Source of the DNA: an uncultured Schlesneria sp.
GTDB lineage: Bacteria > Planctomycetota > Planctomycetia > Planctomycetales > Planctomycetaceae
Length of the DNA stretch: 64,000 bases
Assembly (NCBI GenBank): GCA_903904835.1
Contig: CAIVEI010000108.1
Location: 1-64,000 of the forward strand
Direction: 5' to 3'
A program made the translations under genes and the position numbers. Every line of letters starts with the position of its first letter. Positions within the stretch are counted from its first letter, which is position 1. Of the stretch, positions 46,346 to 56,620 are shown piece after piece. Under the pieces are notes generated by a model. That model had not been told where the DNA came from. It did no database searches and saw only the letters and a program-made list of their open reading frames with translations.

Positions 46346-48283
46346 TTAGATCACAATCGACGATTTGCTTCTGGCCAATTCTTCCATAAATCGAAGCGAC
46401 CGAGTGGTCGTCTCTTCGACATCCGGTATCAATCCGTCCAAAATCAGCGAGTTGGCATACAACTGCCGTCCGCAGTCGCGAATAAAGTCGTCGTTGTCGG
46501 AATTACTGCTGAGATCGCAAAGACGAGTAATCAGACCCGCATGGGGATTGATTTCAAAGATCCGCTTTGGCATTTCGTATTCCTTCATCGTGTGGCTAAG
46601 CACCTTTTGAAGTTGATTGCTCATTGTTCCTTGAGGATTAATCAGGCAGCAGTTGCTGTCCGTCAACCGGGACGACTCACGAACGTCTTCCACTTTCCCA
46701 TCCAGGGCACCTCGGAAGAGTTCCAGAATCCGTGTCAGATTCTTCGGTTTCAGTTTCAGTTCATCAGTCTCGGCAGGCTTCGTTGATTCCGGGAAGACGA
46801 CGTCGGCAGAATCGATCGAAATCAGGTCCTTATTCTCGTAGCGACGCAACTGAGTCAAGGCGAATTCGTCAATCGGATCGTCCAGGAACAGCACTTCCAG
46901 GTTACGTTTTCGGAACGCTTCCAGCAGTGGATGTCGTGACAAGGCATCGAGATCGGGTCCACTGAGATAAAAAATCTGAGTCTGCCCTTCGACGGCTCGT
47001 TGCAGGTAGCTGTCGAGCGAAACACTCGGAATCACGGATTTGTCCACCTTACCGCCGACAAGCAGTGACGCTTCGGTCGCGGTGTGCGTCGAGTGGAACC
47101 GCATCAGCTTGGCAATCCGCTCGCGGTTCTCAAAATCCTGACCGATCCCCGTTCGCAGAATCGGACCAAATTGTTGATAGAACGTCTTAAACGTCTCAGG
47201 CTGCTCTTCGGCCAAACTTGCCAGATAATCCAGAACCTTCTTAATCAGGACCTTTTTCAGCTTTGGCAGCAATTTGTGGTCTTGCAGAGTTTCTCGCGAG
47301 ACATTCAGCGGCAGATCGGCAGAATCGACGACTCCGTACAGGAATCGCAGGTATTCTGGCAACAAGTCACGGCAATCGTCCTGGACCAGAATTCGCTTGG
47401 CACAAAGGTTGATCCCGTGCTCGATCTGACCGAAGCCCATCAATTCGAAATTTGATGGAGGACAGTACAAAATCGAATGAAACTGGATGGGTGAATCGCT
47501 CGAAAGATGCAAATGCCACAGTGGCTTTTCCTCGGAATGGTGCGTCAACCACTGATAAAAACCGGCGTGCTGTTCATCAGTGACCTGATTTTTTGGCTCC
47601 ACCCAGATCGGCTTCTGCTCGTTCAGGATATCGGTGGCAAGCTTGATCGGGTGTGGCACAAATGTCGAATACTTGCGAACAATGAATTTCAGCCGATGGG
47701 GGTCGGTGAATTCATCCATATCATCTTTCAGATGCAAACGAATCTGGGCTCCTCGCGGAACGTCGCCTTCCACTGCCGTGATCGTAAATCGGCCGGAACC
47801 GTCGGATTCCCAGCGCCAGCCCGTCTGCTCGCGATAGCTTCGTGTGACAACTTCCACTTTATCAGCGAGCATGAAAGCGGCGTAAAAACCGACTCCAAAC
47901 TGTCCAATCAGCGATAAATCGGCCGATGGAGCAGCTCCAGCCCCCTCTGCCTTCGCCGCCAGGGAACGGAGAAACTCTTTCGAACCGCTGTGCGCGATTG
48001 TTCCAAGGTTCTGAACCAGTTCGTCATGAGTCAGACCGATGCCATTGTCTCGAATCACGAGCAGCTTGGCTTCCTTGTCCGGCTCCAGCGTGATCTCCAA
48101 TGGAGCGTCGTCCCGGTATTGCTCGTCGCTTAATTGAATGTGCCGAAGCTTATTCAATGAATCGGACGCATTCGAAATCAGCTCTCTCAAGGCAATCTCG
48201 CGGTTCTGATACAGCGAATGAGAGAGAATATGAAGGAGCTGCTTGATCTCGGTCTGAAACGTGAATTCCTGAGGCTGCGTCAC
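46346..48283 (-). CDS. htpG: molecular chaperone HtpG (Hsp90)
   Basis: A 645-residue Hsp90 with the GHKL ATPase signature (QNREIALRELISNASDSLNKLR, then IRDNGIGLTHDEL and GQFGVGFYAAFML). The middle domain and dimerisation domain are complete. I place the start at GTG 48283, which has GGAG six bases upstream and gives a standard N-terminus (TQPQEFTFQTEIKQLL); a TTG at 48301 is the alternative. It folds and remodels client proteins in the cytosol. It is divergent from dapL. Confidence 0.95.
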   Translation of the reverse strand: MTQPQEFTFQTEIKQLLHILSHSLYQNREIALRELISNASDSLNKLRHIQLSDEQYRDDAPLEITLEPDKEAKLLVIRDNGIGLTHDELVQNLGTIAHSGSKEFLRSLAAKAEGAGAAPSADLSLIGQFGVGFYAAFMLADKVEVVTRSYREQTGWRWESDGSGRFTITAVEGDVPRGAQIRLHLKDDMDEFTDPHRLKFIVRKYSTFVPHPIKLATDILNEQKPIWVEPKNQVTDEQHAGFYQWLTHHSEEKPLWHLHLSSDSPIQFHSILYCPPSNFELMGFGQIEHGINLCAKRILVQDDCRDLLPEYLRFLYGVVDSADLPLNVSRETLQDHKLLPKLKKVLIKKVLDYLASLAEEQPETFKTFYQQFGPILRTGIGQDFENRERIAKLMRFHSTHTATEASLLVGGKVDKSVIPSVSLDSYLQRAVEGQTQIFYLSGPDLDALSRHPLLEAFRKRNLEVLFLDDPIDEFALTQLRRYENKDLISIDSADVVFPESTKPAETDELKLKPKNLTRILELFRGALDGKVEDVRESSRLTDSNCCLINPQGTMSNQLQKVLSHTMKEYEMPKRIFEINPHAGLITRLCDLSSNSDNDDFIRDCGRQLYANSLILDGLIPDVEETTTRSLRFMEELARSKSSIVI

Positions 48284-48495
48284 GGGGAACTCCAAATGCA
48301 ATCAACATCGAAATAGAAAGGCAGTCCATCGACTGCGTGCAATCATCAAAAGCAAGTGGCGCGCCATGTGTGAACTGTCAAAAATGCTGGAATTTCCCGA
48401 GTAATCGTATCCCTCAAACCAAATAGCAACTGCCAAATTGGCACTCGCGGTGTGAACCGCACGTTGTGCACGACGTTGAGCCGAACAATACAAGA

Positions 48496-48544
48496 CAAGG
48501 TTGAATTCAATTGCGTTGGGTTCTACAACTCGACCTCAACCTTG
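48496..48544 (+). promoter_or_regulatory. stem-loop in the dapL leader
   Basis: CAAGGTTGA (48496-48504) pairs perfectly with TCAACCTTG (48536-48544) around a 31-nt loop that itself contains GTTG/CAAC. It ends 40 bases before the dapL ATG. It could be an RNA control element for lysine or cell-wall precursor synthesis; it does not look like the known lysine riboswitch. Confidence 0.4.
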
Positions 48545-48584
48545 AACTATTACACCGCCTTACGCCGAATCGGAGAATTTCATA

Positions 48585-49817
48585 ATGGCCCTCGTCAACG
48601 ACAACTACCTGAAGCTTAAGGCAGGTTACCTGTTTCCCGAGATCGGTCGTCGAGTTACGAAGTTCGCCGCAGAAAATCCTTCCGCCAAGATCATTCGCCT
48701 TGGAATTGGTGATGTGACCGAACCTCTTCCGTCAGCGATTATCGACGCCATGCACCGTGCCACGGACGAAATGGCGAAACGGGAAACGTTTCGCGGTTAT
48801 GGTCCCGAACAGGGCTACGACTTTTTGAGGAACGCGATCGCTCAAAACGATTTCGCGAGTCGTGGGGCACAAGTCGCTGCCGACGAGATTTTCGTTTCCG
48901 ACGGTTCGAAGTGTGACACCGGAAACATTCTCGATATTTTTGGTGCGGGAAACGTGATTGGCGTGACCGACCCTGTCTATCCCGTTTACGTCGATACCAA
49001 TGTGATGGCGGGCCGGACTGGTGCTGCGGATGACACAGGTCGATATGCGGGACTGGTCTATTTGCCCGTCACAGAAGAAAACAATTTCACACCCGCCCTG
49101 CCCGATCATAAAGTCGATTTGCTGTATCTGTGTTATCCTAATAATCCAACCGGGACCGTGGCCTCGAAAGAGACTTTGAAAAAGTTCGTCGATTACGCCA
49201 AAGCCAACGATACGATCATTTTCTTTGATGCGGCTTATGAAGCGTATATTACCGACCCATCGATTCCTCATTCGATTTACGAGATTGAGGGTGCCCGTGA
49301 AGTGGCGATTGAATTCCGCAGCTTCAGCAAGACCGCTGGTTTCACGGGAACTCGCTGTGCCTTTACCGTCGTGCCGAAAGGCCTGAAGGCTAAAACATCA
49401 ACGGGCGAATCAGTTGAGCTTCATGCACTTTGGAACCGACGTCATACCACCAAATTCAACGGTGTCAGCTATATCGTGCAACGAGGGGCCGAGGCGGTCT
49501 ACAGCGAACAGGGTAAGACCCAGGTTCGAGCCATGATCGACTTTTATCTGGAAAACGCCAAGATTCTATGTGCCGGGCTAAGAAAAGCTGGGCTGGTCGT
49601 TTACGGTGGCACGAACGCCCCGTACGTCTGGCTGAAGACACCTGGCGGAATGACAAGCTGGCAATTCTTCGACCACCTGCTGTCCCAGGCGAACCTGGTC
49701 GGAACTCCCGGCAGTGGTTTCGGTGCTGCTGGCGAAGGCTACTTCCGACTGAGTGCCTTCAACAGTCGAGCCAACATTGAAGAAGCGGTCACTCGTATTC
49801 AAAAAATCATGGCGTGA
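48585..49817 (+). CDS. dapL: LL-diaminopimelate aminotransferase
   Basis: A 410-residue class I/II aminotransferase of the DapL type, converting tetrahydrodipicolinate directly to LL-diaminopimelate with glutamate as donor. The start ([20 protein letters not shown]) and [11 protein letters not shown] are characteristic, and K249 in [15 protein letters not shown] binds pyridoxal phosphate. GGAG lies ten bases before the ATG. DapL is the lysine/diaminopimelate route in PVC bacteria and plants, which supports the taxonomic reading. The next gene, nagA, overlaps its stop. Confidence 0.96.
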   Translation: MALVNDNYLKLKAGYLFPEIGRRVTKFAAENPSAKIIRLGIGDVTEPLPSAIIDAMHRATDEMAKRETFRGYGPEQGYDFLRNAIAQNDFASRGAQVAADEIFVSDGSKCDTGNILDIFGAGNVIGVTDPVYPVYVDTNVMAGRTGAADDTGRYAGLVYLPVTEENNFTPALPDHKVDLLYLCYPNNPTGTVASKETLKKFVDYAKANDTIIFFDAAYEAYITDPSIPHSIYEIEGAREVAIEFRSFSKTAGFTGTRCAFTVVPKGLKAKTSTGESVELHALWNRRHTTKFNGVSYIVQRGAEAVYSEQGKTQVRAMIDFYLENAKILCAGLRKAGLVVYGGTNAPYVWLKTPGGMTSWQFFDHLLSQANLVGTPGSGFGAAGEGYFRLSAFNSRANIEEAVTRIQKIMA

Positions 49818-51085
49818 CAAATCCTATGCTCACTCTTTTCGCGCGTCACTATGCGAACGGCGAACCGATTCGCGTCGAAATTGAAGGCGATCGGATTCGT
49901 CGGATTGAGCCTGCCTGGCCGCAAGGAAGCCTTAACGACTGGCCGTTTGTCTCGCCGGCTTTCCTTGATCTGCAGATCAATGGATATGGCGGGACCTGGT
50001 TCAGCGATGACGAATTGACGGCGGAAGCCGTGTTAAAAATATTATCGCCCCACTTTGGATTCGGCGTGACGCGTCTGTGCCCAACGCTGATCACCAATTC
50101 GTTCGAAGGTCTGGCAACCGGATTTGCCGCAATTCGATTGGCTTGTGAACAATCGGCATGGGCGAATCGAATGGCCTTTGGCTGCCATTTGGAAGGCCCC
50201 TATATTTCAGGCGAAGACGGCCCACGCGGGGCACATCCCAAACAACACGTCAGACCGGCCGACTGGGACGAATTTCAACGCCTGCAAGAAATCTCCGGGG
50301 GCCGTATCCGTCTGGTCACTGTCGCACCCGAAGTTGAAAATGGAATTGAGTTCATTAAAAAGGCAGTGGCCAGCGGGGTTGTGGTTTCGCTCGGTCACAC
50401 TGCGGCCACGCCCGAGCAGATCCAGGCGGGTATCAATGCCGGCGCCACATTAAGTACCCATCTGGGTAACGGCGCTCATTCGATGATACACCGCCATCGA
50501 AACGTGATCTACGAACAACTGGCTGATTCGAGATTGAGCGCCAGCCTGATTGTGGATGGACACCATTTGCCCCCCAATCTTGTCCAAACTTTTATCCGCG
50601 TGAAGTCCCCACAAAAGACGATCCTGACCTGCGATGCCGCCGGATGGGCAGGTTGTCCGCCCGGTGTCTACGAAAGCAAGCTGGGCCGCAGCGAAATTTT
50701 GCCCAGTGGCAAACTCGTCGTCGCCGGACAACAGGAACTGCTGGCAGGTTCTGCTCAAGAAATCGATGACTGCGTGGCAAACGCGATCAGTTTCGCCGGC
50801 GTATCGGTGAAACAGGCAGTGGATATGGCCAGCCAGAACCCGGCAAAGCTGCTAGGGCAGGAAGTCGTCCGATTGCGCCGTGGATCTCTGGCAGACTTGG
50901 TGATTTTCCACATTACGGCTGACACTCGAATAAGCCCGTCCCAATCCACCGCCGGTCGAACAGGTCCTCTACGTCCCATAAGTCCTATCAGTCCCATCTC
51001 TTCCTCGAACGAACGCCTAACCCTGAATATCGAAGCAACAATCGCCGGTGGCGAATTGAAATTCGGGTCGATCGTCCCGCGCTAG
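49814..51085 (+). CDS. nagA: N-acetylglucosamine-6-phosphate deacetylase
   Basis: A 423-residue amidohydrolase that deacetylates GlcNAc-6-phosphate. Metal-site motifs are [21 protein letters not shown] and [11 protein letters not shown], and the catalytic Asp is in TCDAAGWAG. The likely start is a GTG at 49814 that overlaps the dapL stop (GTGA), so the two are coupled; an ATG at 49826 is an alternative. The pairing links peptidoglycan precursor synthesis and amino-sugar salvage. Residues around 384-395 ([14 protein letters not shown]) come from an inserted 9-nt periodic repeat between the barrel and the last strand ([17 protein letters not shown]). Confidence 0.9.
   Translation: MTNPMLTLFARHYANGEPIRVEIEGDRIRRIEPAWPQGSLNDWPFVSPAFLDLQINGYGGTWFSDDELTAEAVLKILSPHFGFGVTRLCPTLITNSFEGLATGFAAIRLACEQSAWANRMAFGCHLEGPYISGEDGPRGAHPKQHVRPADWDEFQRLQEISGGRIRLVTVAPEVENGIEFIKKAVASGVVVSLGHTAATPEQIQAGINAGATLSTHLGNGAHSMIHRHRNVIYEQLADSRLSASLIVDGHHLPPNLVQTFIRVKSPQKTILTCDAAGWAGCPPGVYESKLGRSEILPSGKLVVAGQQELLAGSAQEIDDCVANAISFAGVSVKQAVDMASQNPAKLLGQEVVRLRRGSLADLVIFHITADTRISPSQSTAGRTGPLRPISPISPISSSNERLTLNIEATIAGGELKFGSIVPR
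50964..50999 (+). repeat. 9-nt periodic GTCC repeat inside nagA
   Basis: Four consecutive 9-mers: GTCCTCTAC, GTCCCATAA, GTCCTATCA, GTCCCATCT. Because 9 is a multiple of 3, the reading frame is kept and the units add a Pro-rich loop. GTCCCATAA is identical to a unit at 10894-10902. Confidence 0.7.
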
Positions 51086-51113
51086 GCCGACACTTCAATC
51101 TCAACATCGCCTA

Positions 51114-52175
51114 TCAACGATACCACTGATCAAGGACGCGCTTCCAATCTTCAATGCTTTGCGAGCCTGCAAATGCATTGCGAACATCCGCGTATTGCGG
51201 ATGCAATTGCGCAAACTTCATCCCGAACATTCGCATCGTGGTCAGTGCCTGCGGTGCATCACTGACTTGCTCGCAAAGTTGGAACTGAAGCTCCATCACA
51301 CGACGTTGCTCGATCAGATCGGGTTCTGGCATCGGAAGGCCTGACGACAACGCCTTGACTTGTGAAAAAATCCACGGATTACCGATCGCACCGCGCGCAA
51401 CTGAAACGCCATCAACACCCGTTATCTGGAACATGTCAAGGCAGGCTTGTGCCGTGAACAGGTCGCCGCTGCCAAGAATCGTTTTCGATCCTGCGTGCTG
51501 CTTCACTTCGCGAAGAAAATCCCAGTTACTCGGGCCAATATATTTCTGTTCGACGGTCCGACCGTGGACTGTGATTGCTGAAACACCTCGCTCAAACGCT
51601 CCGTCAAGGATTTGAAAGAAACGATCACGACTTTCGGTCGAATCATCGACGCCGCGCCGCATCTTCAGCGTCACGGGAATGTGATCAGGTACAGCAGCAC
51701 GGGTCCGGCTGACGATTTCCAACGCGACTTCCGGCTGTCTGAGATGGAACCCACCTCGACAGGCTCCGGCAGTTGATTTGACGGGACACCCGAAATTGAT
51801 GTCAATGACATCGAAACCAGCACTCACCAGCTTCTGAGCGGCCGGCCCAAAATCAGCGGGTTCCGAACCCATCAGTTGCCCGCCGACAGGATGTTCTTCA
51901 TCCGTCACCAGTAGATGCCGCCGCGTTCGATGACGCGACTTGAGGTCGAGCACAAATCGGTCGATCATGACTTCGGCCAGCGTGTAACTGGCCCCTAACC
52001 GCCTTGCGACGATCCGCATGGGGCCATCGCTATAACCGCTGAGTGCCGCCTGAACGACAGGAAATCCGATCGCGACGGACCCGATCGAAAGCGGCTTTAA
52101 CGTCCAAGGAACGGTTAATGACGCTTCTTGAGAATGGATTGGGGGTGGTTGGTTTTGATGAATGTCTTGTGCCAT
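51114..52175 (-). CDS. tRNA-dihydrouridine synthase
   Basis: A 353-residue FMN-dependent Dus enzyme that reduces uridines in the tRNA D-loop. The order of motifs is standard: VVQAALSGYSDGPMR, PVGGQLMGSEP, IDINFGCPVKSTAGACRGG with the GCP cysteine, LKMRRGVDD, ITVHGRTVEQKY and GVSVARGAIGNPW. The first 28 residues before the barrel are Gln/Pro-rich and may be partly untranslated if a later start is used. Which Dus subfamily it belongs to (and so which uridine) cannot be read here. Repeat copy B lies 78 bases upstream. Confidence 0.92.
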   Translation of the reverse strand: MAQDIHQNQPPPIHSQEASLTVPWTLKPLSIGSVAIGFPVVQAALSGYSDGPMRIVARRLGASYTLAEVMIDRFVLDLKSRHRTRRHLLVTDEEHPVGGQLMGSEPADFGPAAQKLVSAGFDVIDINFGCPVKSTAGACRGGFHLRQPEVALEIVSRTRAAVPDHIPVTLKMRRGVDDSTESRDRFFQILDGAFERGVSAITVHGRTVEQKYIGPSNWDFLREVKQHAGSKTILGSGDLFTAQACLDMFQITGVDGVSVARGAIGNPWIFSQVKALSSGLPMPEPDLIEQRRVMELQFQLCEQVSDAPQALTTMRMFGMKFAQLHPQYADVRNAFAGSQSIEDWKRVLDQWYR

Positions 52176-52253
52176 CTCTCCATTAAAGTGGCAATCGGCA
52201 TTCCAGGAAAGCCAAACGATAACCCTGGTGCGTTGTCAAGACTTAAGATTCGG

Positions 52254-52360
52254 GTTTTGTGCCACTGCATCGGAGTCTTCGGAGACGCAGTGTCTTCTCT
52301 TTTTTCGAGGTCATCGAAGAGCACTGGGTGACCGAAGACGGTCATCCAGTGGCACCAGAA
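52254..52360. repeat. 107-bp inverted-repeat element, copy B
   Basis: Left arm GTGCCACTGCATCGGAGTC (52259-52277) faces the right arm reading, on the minus strand, TGGTGCCACTGGATGACCG (from 52356). GTCTTCGG and CAGTG also match across the arms. It is the better-conserved palindrome of the two copies. It lies in the gap between the dus gene and the ExbD-like genes. Confidence 0.8.
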
Positions 52361-52413
52361 TGATTGGCTTTTAAAACGTACTCAACATCGTGATTGATCA
52401 GGCAGGCGGCCAG

Positions 52414-53589
52414 CTATTGGCTTGCCGATTTAGAACCGTTTGGCGACCCGGAAATGGGAACTCCTGCGGGGAGCGGCCGACCGGCAACGGAGAATCCGTG
52501 ATCATGCGTGAATTTCTGCAGCTTCCGATAGAGTTCATAGCTATCGGGATAGACCCAAAACGTCAGCGTCGTATCCGGCGCCGCGCCAAGAATCGATTGA
52601 TAGAATCTTGATCCCTTACGCAACGCGACTTCAGCGGTCTCTCCCCTGGTTTCAGGTTCAGGATGAATCTGCCAGTTGGAAAGACTGATGCGATACCCCC
52701 CCTGCCCGGTTCTCAGTTCGTCCAAACCCGAAAGTGTCTCCACTCGCACCAGGTACTGCATATTGAAGCCCTCGATGGGCCCGATTTGACCCTGGTGCTG
52801 TCGAGTTTTCACCAACCAGTCTTTTCGTTTTTGAATCTGGTCCTTCAGTCGCGAGACAAGCTCATCGACCGGTACTTCTGAAACGCGATTTCGTTCCAGG
52901 CGATAGTGCTTTTCGTTGCCGTTCACGACGCGGCTGATCGGTGTAATCTTGTGTTCCAGTGTCTGGACGTTAGCCGGTTTATCTTCGATCTCCTCGATCT
53001 GCCTGGCCAGCCGTTCCAGGTCTTTTCTGGCGAGTTCCAAATCGGCGACAGCTTTTGCCTTCCGCATTTTGCTGGCGTCGAGTTGCTGAGTCGAAACAGC
53101 CAACATTTCCTGGACTGCCTTTTGGCGTTCGGTTAATTCGACCTGTTGCAAATTCGATTGCTGCACGCGAGCCGCAAGTGCCAGTTCCTCTTTTGTGATC
53201 GAGGCAAGCACTGTTTCCAGCTCCTTTGTCATTTCCACAAGTTCCTGTGGAACAACCAACTCGGGCAAAGGAGGCCGTACCGGCATTGCCTGTGGTTCTG
53301 GCTCCAATTCTGGTTCTTCTTCGGGTTCCTGCATCGTCAATTCTTGAGTCTGCGGTTCCTTATAGACTTCTTCGGACTCATGAGTCTTTGCACGAGCATA
53401 ATCAGCCGAATCGGACAGGGGCTCATCAGACAAAGGGGTCCCAGGCGGCAGAAAAACGACGGGGATCTTACTGACATGCAGGCCGGCAATCACGATCAGG
53501 ATAATCAAGATACCAACGATGTTCGCAACGACGTCGAGGAACGAGTCGGAGCCAAACTGCAGTTCTCCCTTCGGGCGACGGCGACTCAT
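52414..53589 (-). CDS. ExbD/MotB-like membrane protein with coiled coil (small subunit)
   Basis: A 391-residue protein with one N-terminal membrane helix (SDSFLDVVANIVGILIILIVI, residues 14-35; the Asp at the helix start is typical of ExbD). A Glu/Pro-rich stretch (about 70-105) and a long coiled coil (about 110-195) follow. The C-terminal globular part contains LTFWVYPDSYELYRKLQKF, a pattern also present in its partner gene. It overlaps the upstream gene by 4 bases (ATGA), so they are coupled. The layout suggests a periplasmic or wall-facing energised complex, but no ExbB/TolQ/MotA gene is in view. Confidence 0.65.
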   Translation of the reverse strand: MSRRRPKGELQFGSDSFLDVVANIVGILIILIVIAGLHVSKIPVVFLPPGTPLSDEPLSDSADYARAKTHESEEVYKEPQTQELTMQEPEEEPELEPEPQAMPVRPPLPELVVPQELVEMTKELETVLASITKEELALAARVQQSNLQQVELTERQKAVQEMLAVSTQQLDASKMRKAKAVADLELARKDLERLARQIEEIEDKPANVQTLEHKITPISRVVNGNEKHYRLERNRVSEVPVDELVSRLKDQIQKRKDWLVKTRQHQGQIGPIEGFNMQYLVRVETLSGLDELRTGQGGYRISLSNWQIHPEPETRGETAEVALRKGSRFYQSILGAAPDTTLTFWVYPDSYELYRKLQKFTHDHGFSVAGRPLPAGVPISGSPNGSKSASQ

Positions 53590-56246
53590 CGATTGGCCCC
53601 CGCTTTAGGTGAGGAAGCAGCCTTGAGTGCTGGTTTTTTCGCTGGCTTTGTCGTGCTTGCCGTATCGCGGCCGAATTCGATTGATTCATTTTGTTTCGAA
53701 AATTCATGCGAGGTCGCCAAACCTGCACGAGTCATCATCGCATTGATTTGTTCGTAGTGACCATTTCCTTCGGGCTTCACGATGAATTTCAATCGCGGTG
53801 CCCAGAAGAATCCCTGCGGCGGACGACCCCATTCATGCGAATAGGCGTCGAGTGCCGTTGCAAACAGTTCCAGCGTTTCTTGTCTCGACTCCCCTTGTCC
53901 AACGGGAATGGCAAACTTTTCAGCGATCATCATTTTATCTTCTGAAACATCAACGCGAACTTCCCGCTCAAACCCAATACTGGCTCCGGGTTCGCAGAAT
54001 CCCCAGCGTCGACCGGCAAGCATTTCGGGCTCCAGGGGTTTGTCCGCATCATCATTATTCTTTTTGCTTGGTCTTTCGCCGGCGTGCGGTGCGCGCGTCG
54101 AAGATCCTTTGTTGTGAGAAAAACGGGGCGAAGATGAACCGCTGTCAGATAAACGGGATGAACTTGATTGACCGCCAGATCGCGAACCGGAACCCCCAGT
54201 CCCTTGTGCGTAAGGACCGTCGCCATCGGAATCACCCTCAGGTCCGTTGGATTCTCCGTCGCTCCCCGGTTTTGACTTCGCGGTCTTGCGATTTGGACGT
54301 TGTCCGATCGGCATTCCTGGCTCGGACTCCTCCCAACCGTCCGAGGATTGGCCCGATCCCGCCCCGCCGGACGCCGAACCTTTGAAGGTGGTGCGGTTCG
54401 AGTTCCCAGAGCCGTTTCCACCGGAAGATCGATTACCCGATCCCTGAGCCATTCGAGAGTTGCCCCGGTCAGAAGTCCCCGAACTTTGACCGGTACCGCC
54501 ACCAGTTACGCCACCTGATCCACCACCTGATCCACCGGCAAGTCCACCACTTGAACCACCGGCAGCAAGTCGGCCACCGGATTCACCGGAAGTTCCGCCA
54601 CCCGATTCCTCTTCGGCTCCGTCTCCATTTTCCCCACCTGGACTGCCGCTCGTTCCGCTGCCCGATCGGCCCCGGCTGCCCGCATAAGATCCTCGAGAAA
54701 TTCCGTCGCCCGCCCCACCGTCGAAGCCGTCACCATTTCCGGTATCCGCTCCTGAATCAGCTCCACGACGTGGTCCTGAACCACTACCTCCGTATGATGA
54801 TCCTCCCGATTCGCCTCCGAAGCCACCCGCGACGTCGTTTCCGCGAGATTGTCCACGAGGTCGGCCCTGGAAGTTTTCAACCCGTTCCCAGCTTCGTGAT
54901 CCGACAGAATTATCACCGCCCGTCAGATCGTTCATCGTGAAGCCGTTTCCGCCGGATTGTCCGGAATCGTCGGTTCCACCGGGTCCGGAGCCTCGCACGG
55001 AACCAAACATTGGCCCTCCGCCCGGCCCCCCACTGCCTGAGCCAGAATTGCCAGCGACACCTCCACCTGGTCGTCCGACGCCTGGTCCTCCGCCGCTGCC
55101 TGAGCCTCCACCACCTGAGCCTCGTCGACCAGCGGCACCTCCGAAGACGCTTCCACCGCTTCCTGTCATCAACGCTGAACGAGCAATATTTTCACGCTCG
55201 GCAAATAACCGGCTGACGGCAGTCTGACAGGCGGTTTTTGCACCACTGTCAACATCTGGAAGTTTCAAGACGGTCGACTCTTCGATCAGTTCATACCCTT
55301 GCGACGTACGAATTGGCTCAAGCATTCGCAACGCGACGTAATAGGCGACAATGCCTTCAGGCCTCACGAGAATAAGCACGTACGGCTCGGGTTCATTCCG
55401 AGGGTTCCGCTGCTTCAAGTTGATCGCATTCCAGTAATTGATCAGTGCCCCTGTCCCTGCAGCGATTGGGTTTGCTTTTGTCGTAAATCCTTCAAGGTCC
55501 TTCGCCGTGATCAGGATATCTTCGGGCAAGAATCGAATTCCCGCCGCAGAGCATTCGATGAAGATTGGACGTCGAGTTGTCCCGGTTTGTGGATCAAACG
55601 GCACGACTTGAAATTGATCGTTTTGGGCCGTCGCGTCAGCAACCTGTGCGGCACGCAGGCGCCGTTTCATTTGCAGGATCTGCTGCTCAACGAGAACCCG
55701 CTCAACGTCTTCCTTGGGATCAGTCTCGGCGGCGGCTTCGCCGGCAAGTTCACCCAAATTGTTTTCAAGTTGCAGGATGCCGGACTTGAGTGTTTCCGTT
55801 TTTTCCAGCGATTCTTGAATCTGCTGTCGACGCAACGTGAGAACTCGAAGCCGTTGATCACGCTCGGATGCAAGTTGATCCGCACGCGAGCGCCACTTGG
55901 CTTTCAAATCAGTCAGTTCTCGATTGCGTTCCGCCAATGCGAGTTCATAACCATCGTCAACTGGTGCGACCTGCTTGGGAGCAGGCTTGGGAAGAGATCG
56001 AACGATCACCTTTGGAGGCTCTGGTTCTGACTCTGCCACAGGTTCGCTAAGTTCGGCAGATTTTTCGGCTTCGGCAATTTCGAGGTTGCGGTAAGCTCGC
56101 TCTGATGCTGCGAATTCGGCTTCTCGCTGTCGGATTTTAAGAGTCGTCACGAGCAACAAGAAAATCAGCGATCCCATCGTGCAGATCAGCACGGCCAGGA
56201 ACGGAAAGACTTTAAAAGAATGAGTTTCCTTCGTTCGACCGCTCAT
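53586..56246 (-). CDS. ExbD-like membrane protein with very long Gly/Ser-rich region (large subunit)
   Basis: An 886-residue protein with one N-terminal membrane helix (FPFLAVLICTMGSLIFLLLVTTL, about 14-36), a coiled coil (about 40-180), a globular part (about 200-330, with EPYVLILVRPEGIVAYYVALRMLEP), roughly 350 residues of Gly/Ser-rich low complexity, and a C-terminal globular part (GRRWGFCEPGASIGFEREVRVDVSED onward). The LVRPEGIVAYY stretch resembles WVYPDSYELYRKL of the partner, so both may share one domain. The Gly-rich part is probably a flexible tether. No enzymatic motif is visible. Confidence 0.62.
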   Translation of the reverse strand: MSGRTKETHSFKVFPFLAVLICTMGSLIFLLLVTTLKIRQREAEFAASERAYRNLEIAEAEKSAELSEPVAESEPEPPKVIVRSLPKPAPKQVAPVDDGYELALAERNRELTDLKAKWRSRADQLASERDQRLRVLTLRRQQIQESLEKTETLKSGILQLENNLGELAGEAAAETDPKEDVERVLVEQQILQMKRRLRAAQVADATAQNDQFQVVPFDPQTGTTRRPIFIECSAAGIRFLPEDILITAKDLEGFTTKANPIAAGTGALINYWNAINLKQRNPRNEPEPYVLILVRPEGIVAYYVALRMLEPIRTSQGYELIEESTVLKLPDVDSGAKTACQTAVSRLFAERENIARSALMTGSGGSVFGGAAGRRGSGGGGSGSGGGPGVGRPGGGVAGNSGSGSGGPGGGPMFGSVRGSGPGGTDDSGQSGGNGFTMNDLTGGDNSVGSRSWERVENFQGRPRGQSRGNDVAGGFGGESGGSSYGGSGSGPRRGADSGADTGNGDGFDGGAGDGISRGSYAGSRGRSGSGTSGSPGGENGDGAEEESGGGTSGESGGRLAAGGSSGGLAGGSGGGSGGVTGGGTGQSSGTSDRGNSRMAQGSGNRSSGGNGSGNSNRTTFKGSASGGAGSGQSSDGWEESEPGMPIGQRPNRKTAKSKPGSDGESNGPEGDSDGDGPYAQGTGGSGSRSGGQSSSSRLSDSGSSSPRFSHNKGSSTRAPHAGERPSKKNNDDADKPLEPEMLAGRRWGFCEPGASIGFEREVRVDVSEDKMMIAEKFAIPVGQGESRQETLELFATALDAYSHEWGRPPQGFFWAPRLKFIVKPEGNGHYEQINAMMTRAGLATSHEFSKQNESIEFGRDTASTTKPAKKPALKAASSPKAGANR

Positions 56247-56620
56247 CGCGAGTACTTGTATTTCTTGCTGATGGAATCACACGAGTTGGTCGGTGTCAGT
56301 CGACGGGTCTGTTCGGCGTTGAACATACAATCAATGGCAAAACAACCCCAAAGCTTAGGCCAGCCCCATCCCGAACTCATTCCTGCATAACGGCTTGCGA
56401 CTCTAAACACGCCGATACTCAACCCAGAACACCTAAGCCACCCATTCGACGGACGGGGTTCGGGAATGAGTGAAAAGTCGGCGCTTTTAGACTTATCGGA
56501 ACAATCGGCATTGTCGGACTATGGATTGAGTCAAAACCATCGGGACTGACGACACAATTAAGATTGTCTCCAATTCACGTACGAACAGGTTTGCTTACGG
56601 GATGACAAGTCTCGTATCCT
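56247..56620. other. divergent intergenic region (374 bp)
   Basis: Separates the ExbD-like pair from the 1352-aa gene and must hold both promoters. I see no gene, repeat or strong inverted repeat in it. Confidence 0.4.

Noticed and set aside
48302-48493. 63-codon frame between htpG and dapL
   Set aside because: No ribosome binding site or recognisable product; it covers the htpG leader.
53930-55216. Several open frames opposite the Gly/Ser-rich part of 53586-56246
   Set aside because: Same low-complexity effect; the translations are Pro/Arg-rich with no domain or ribosome binding site.
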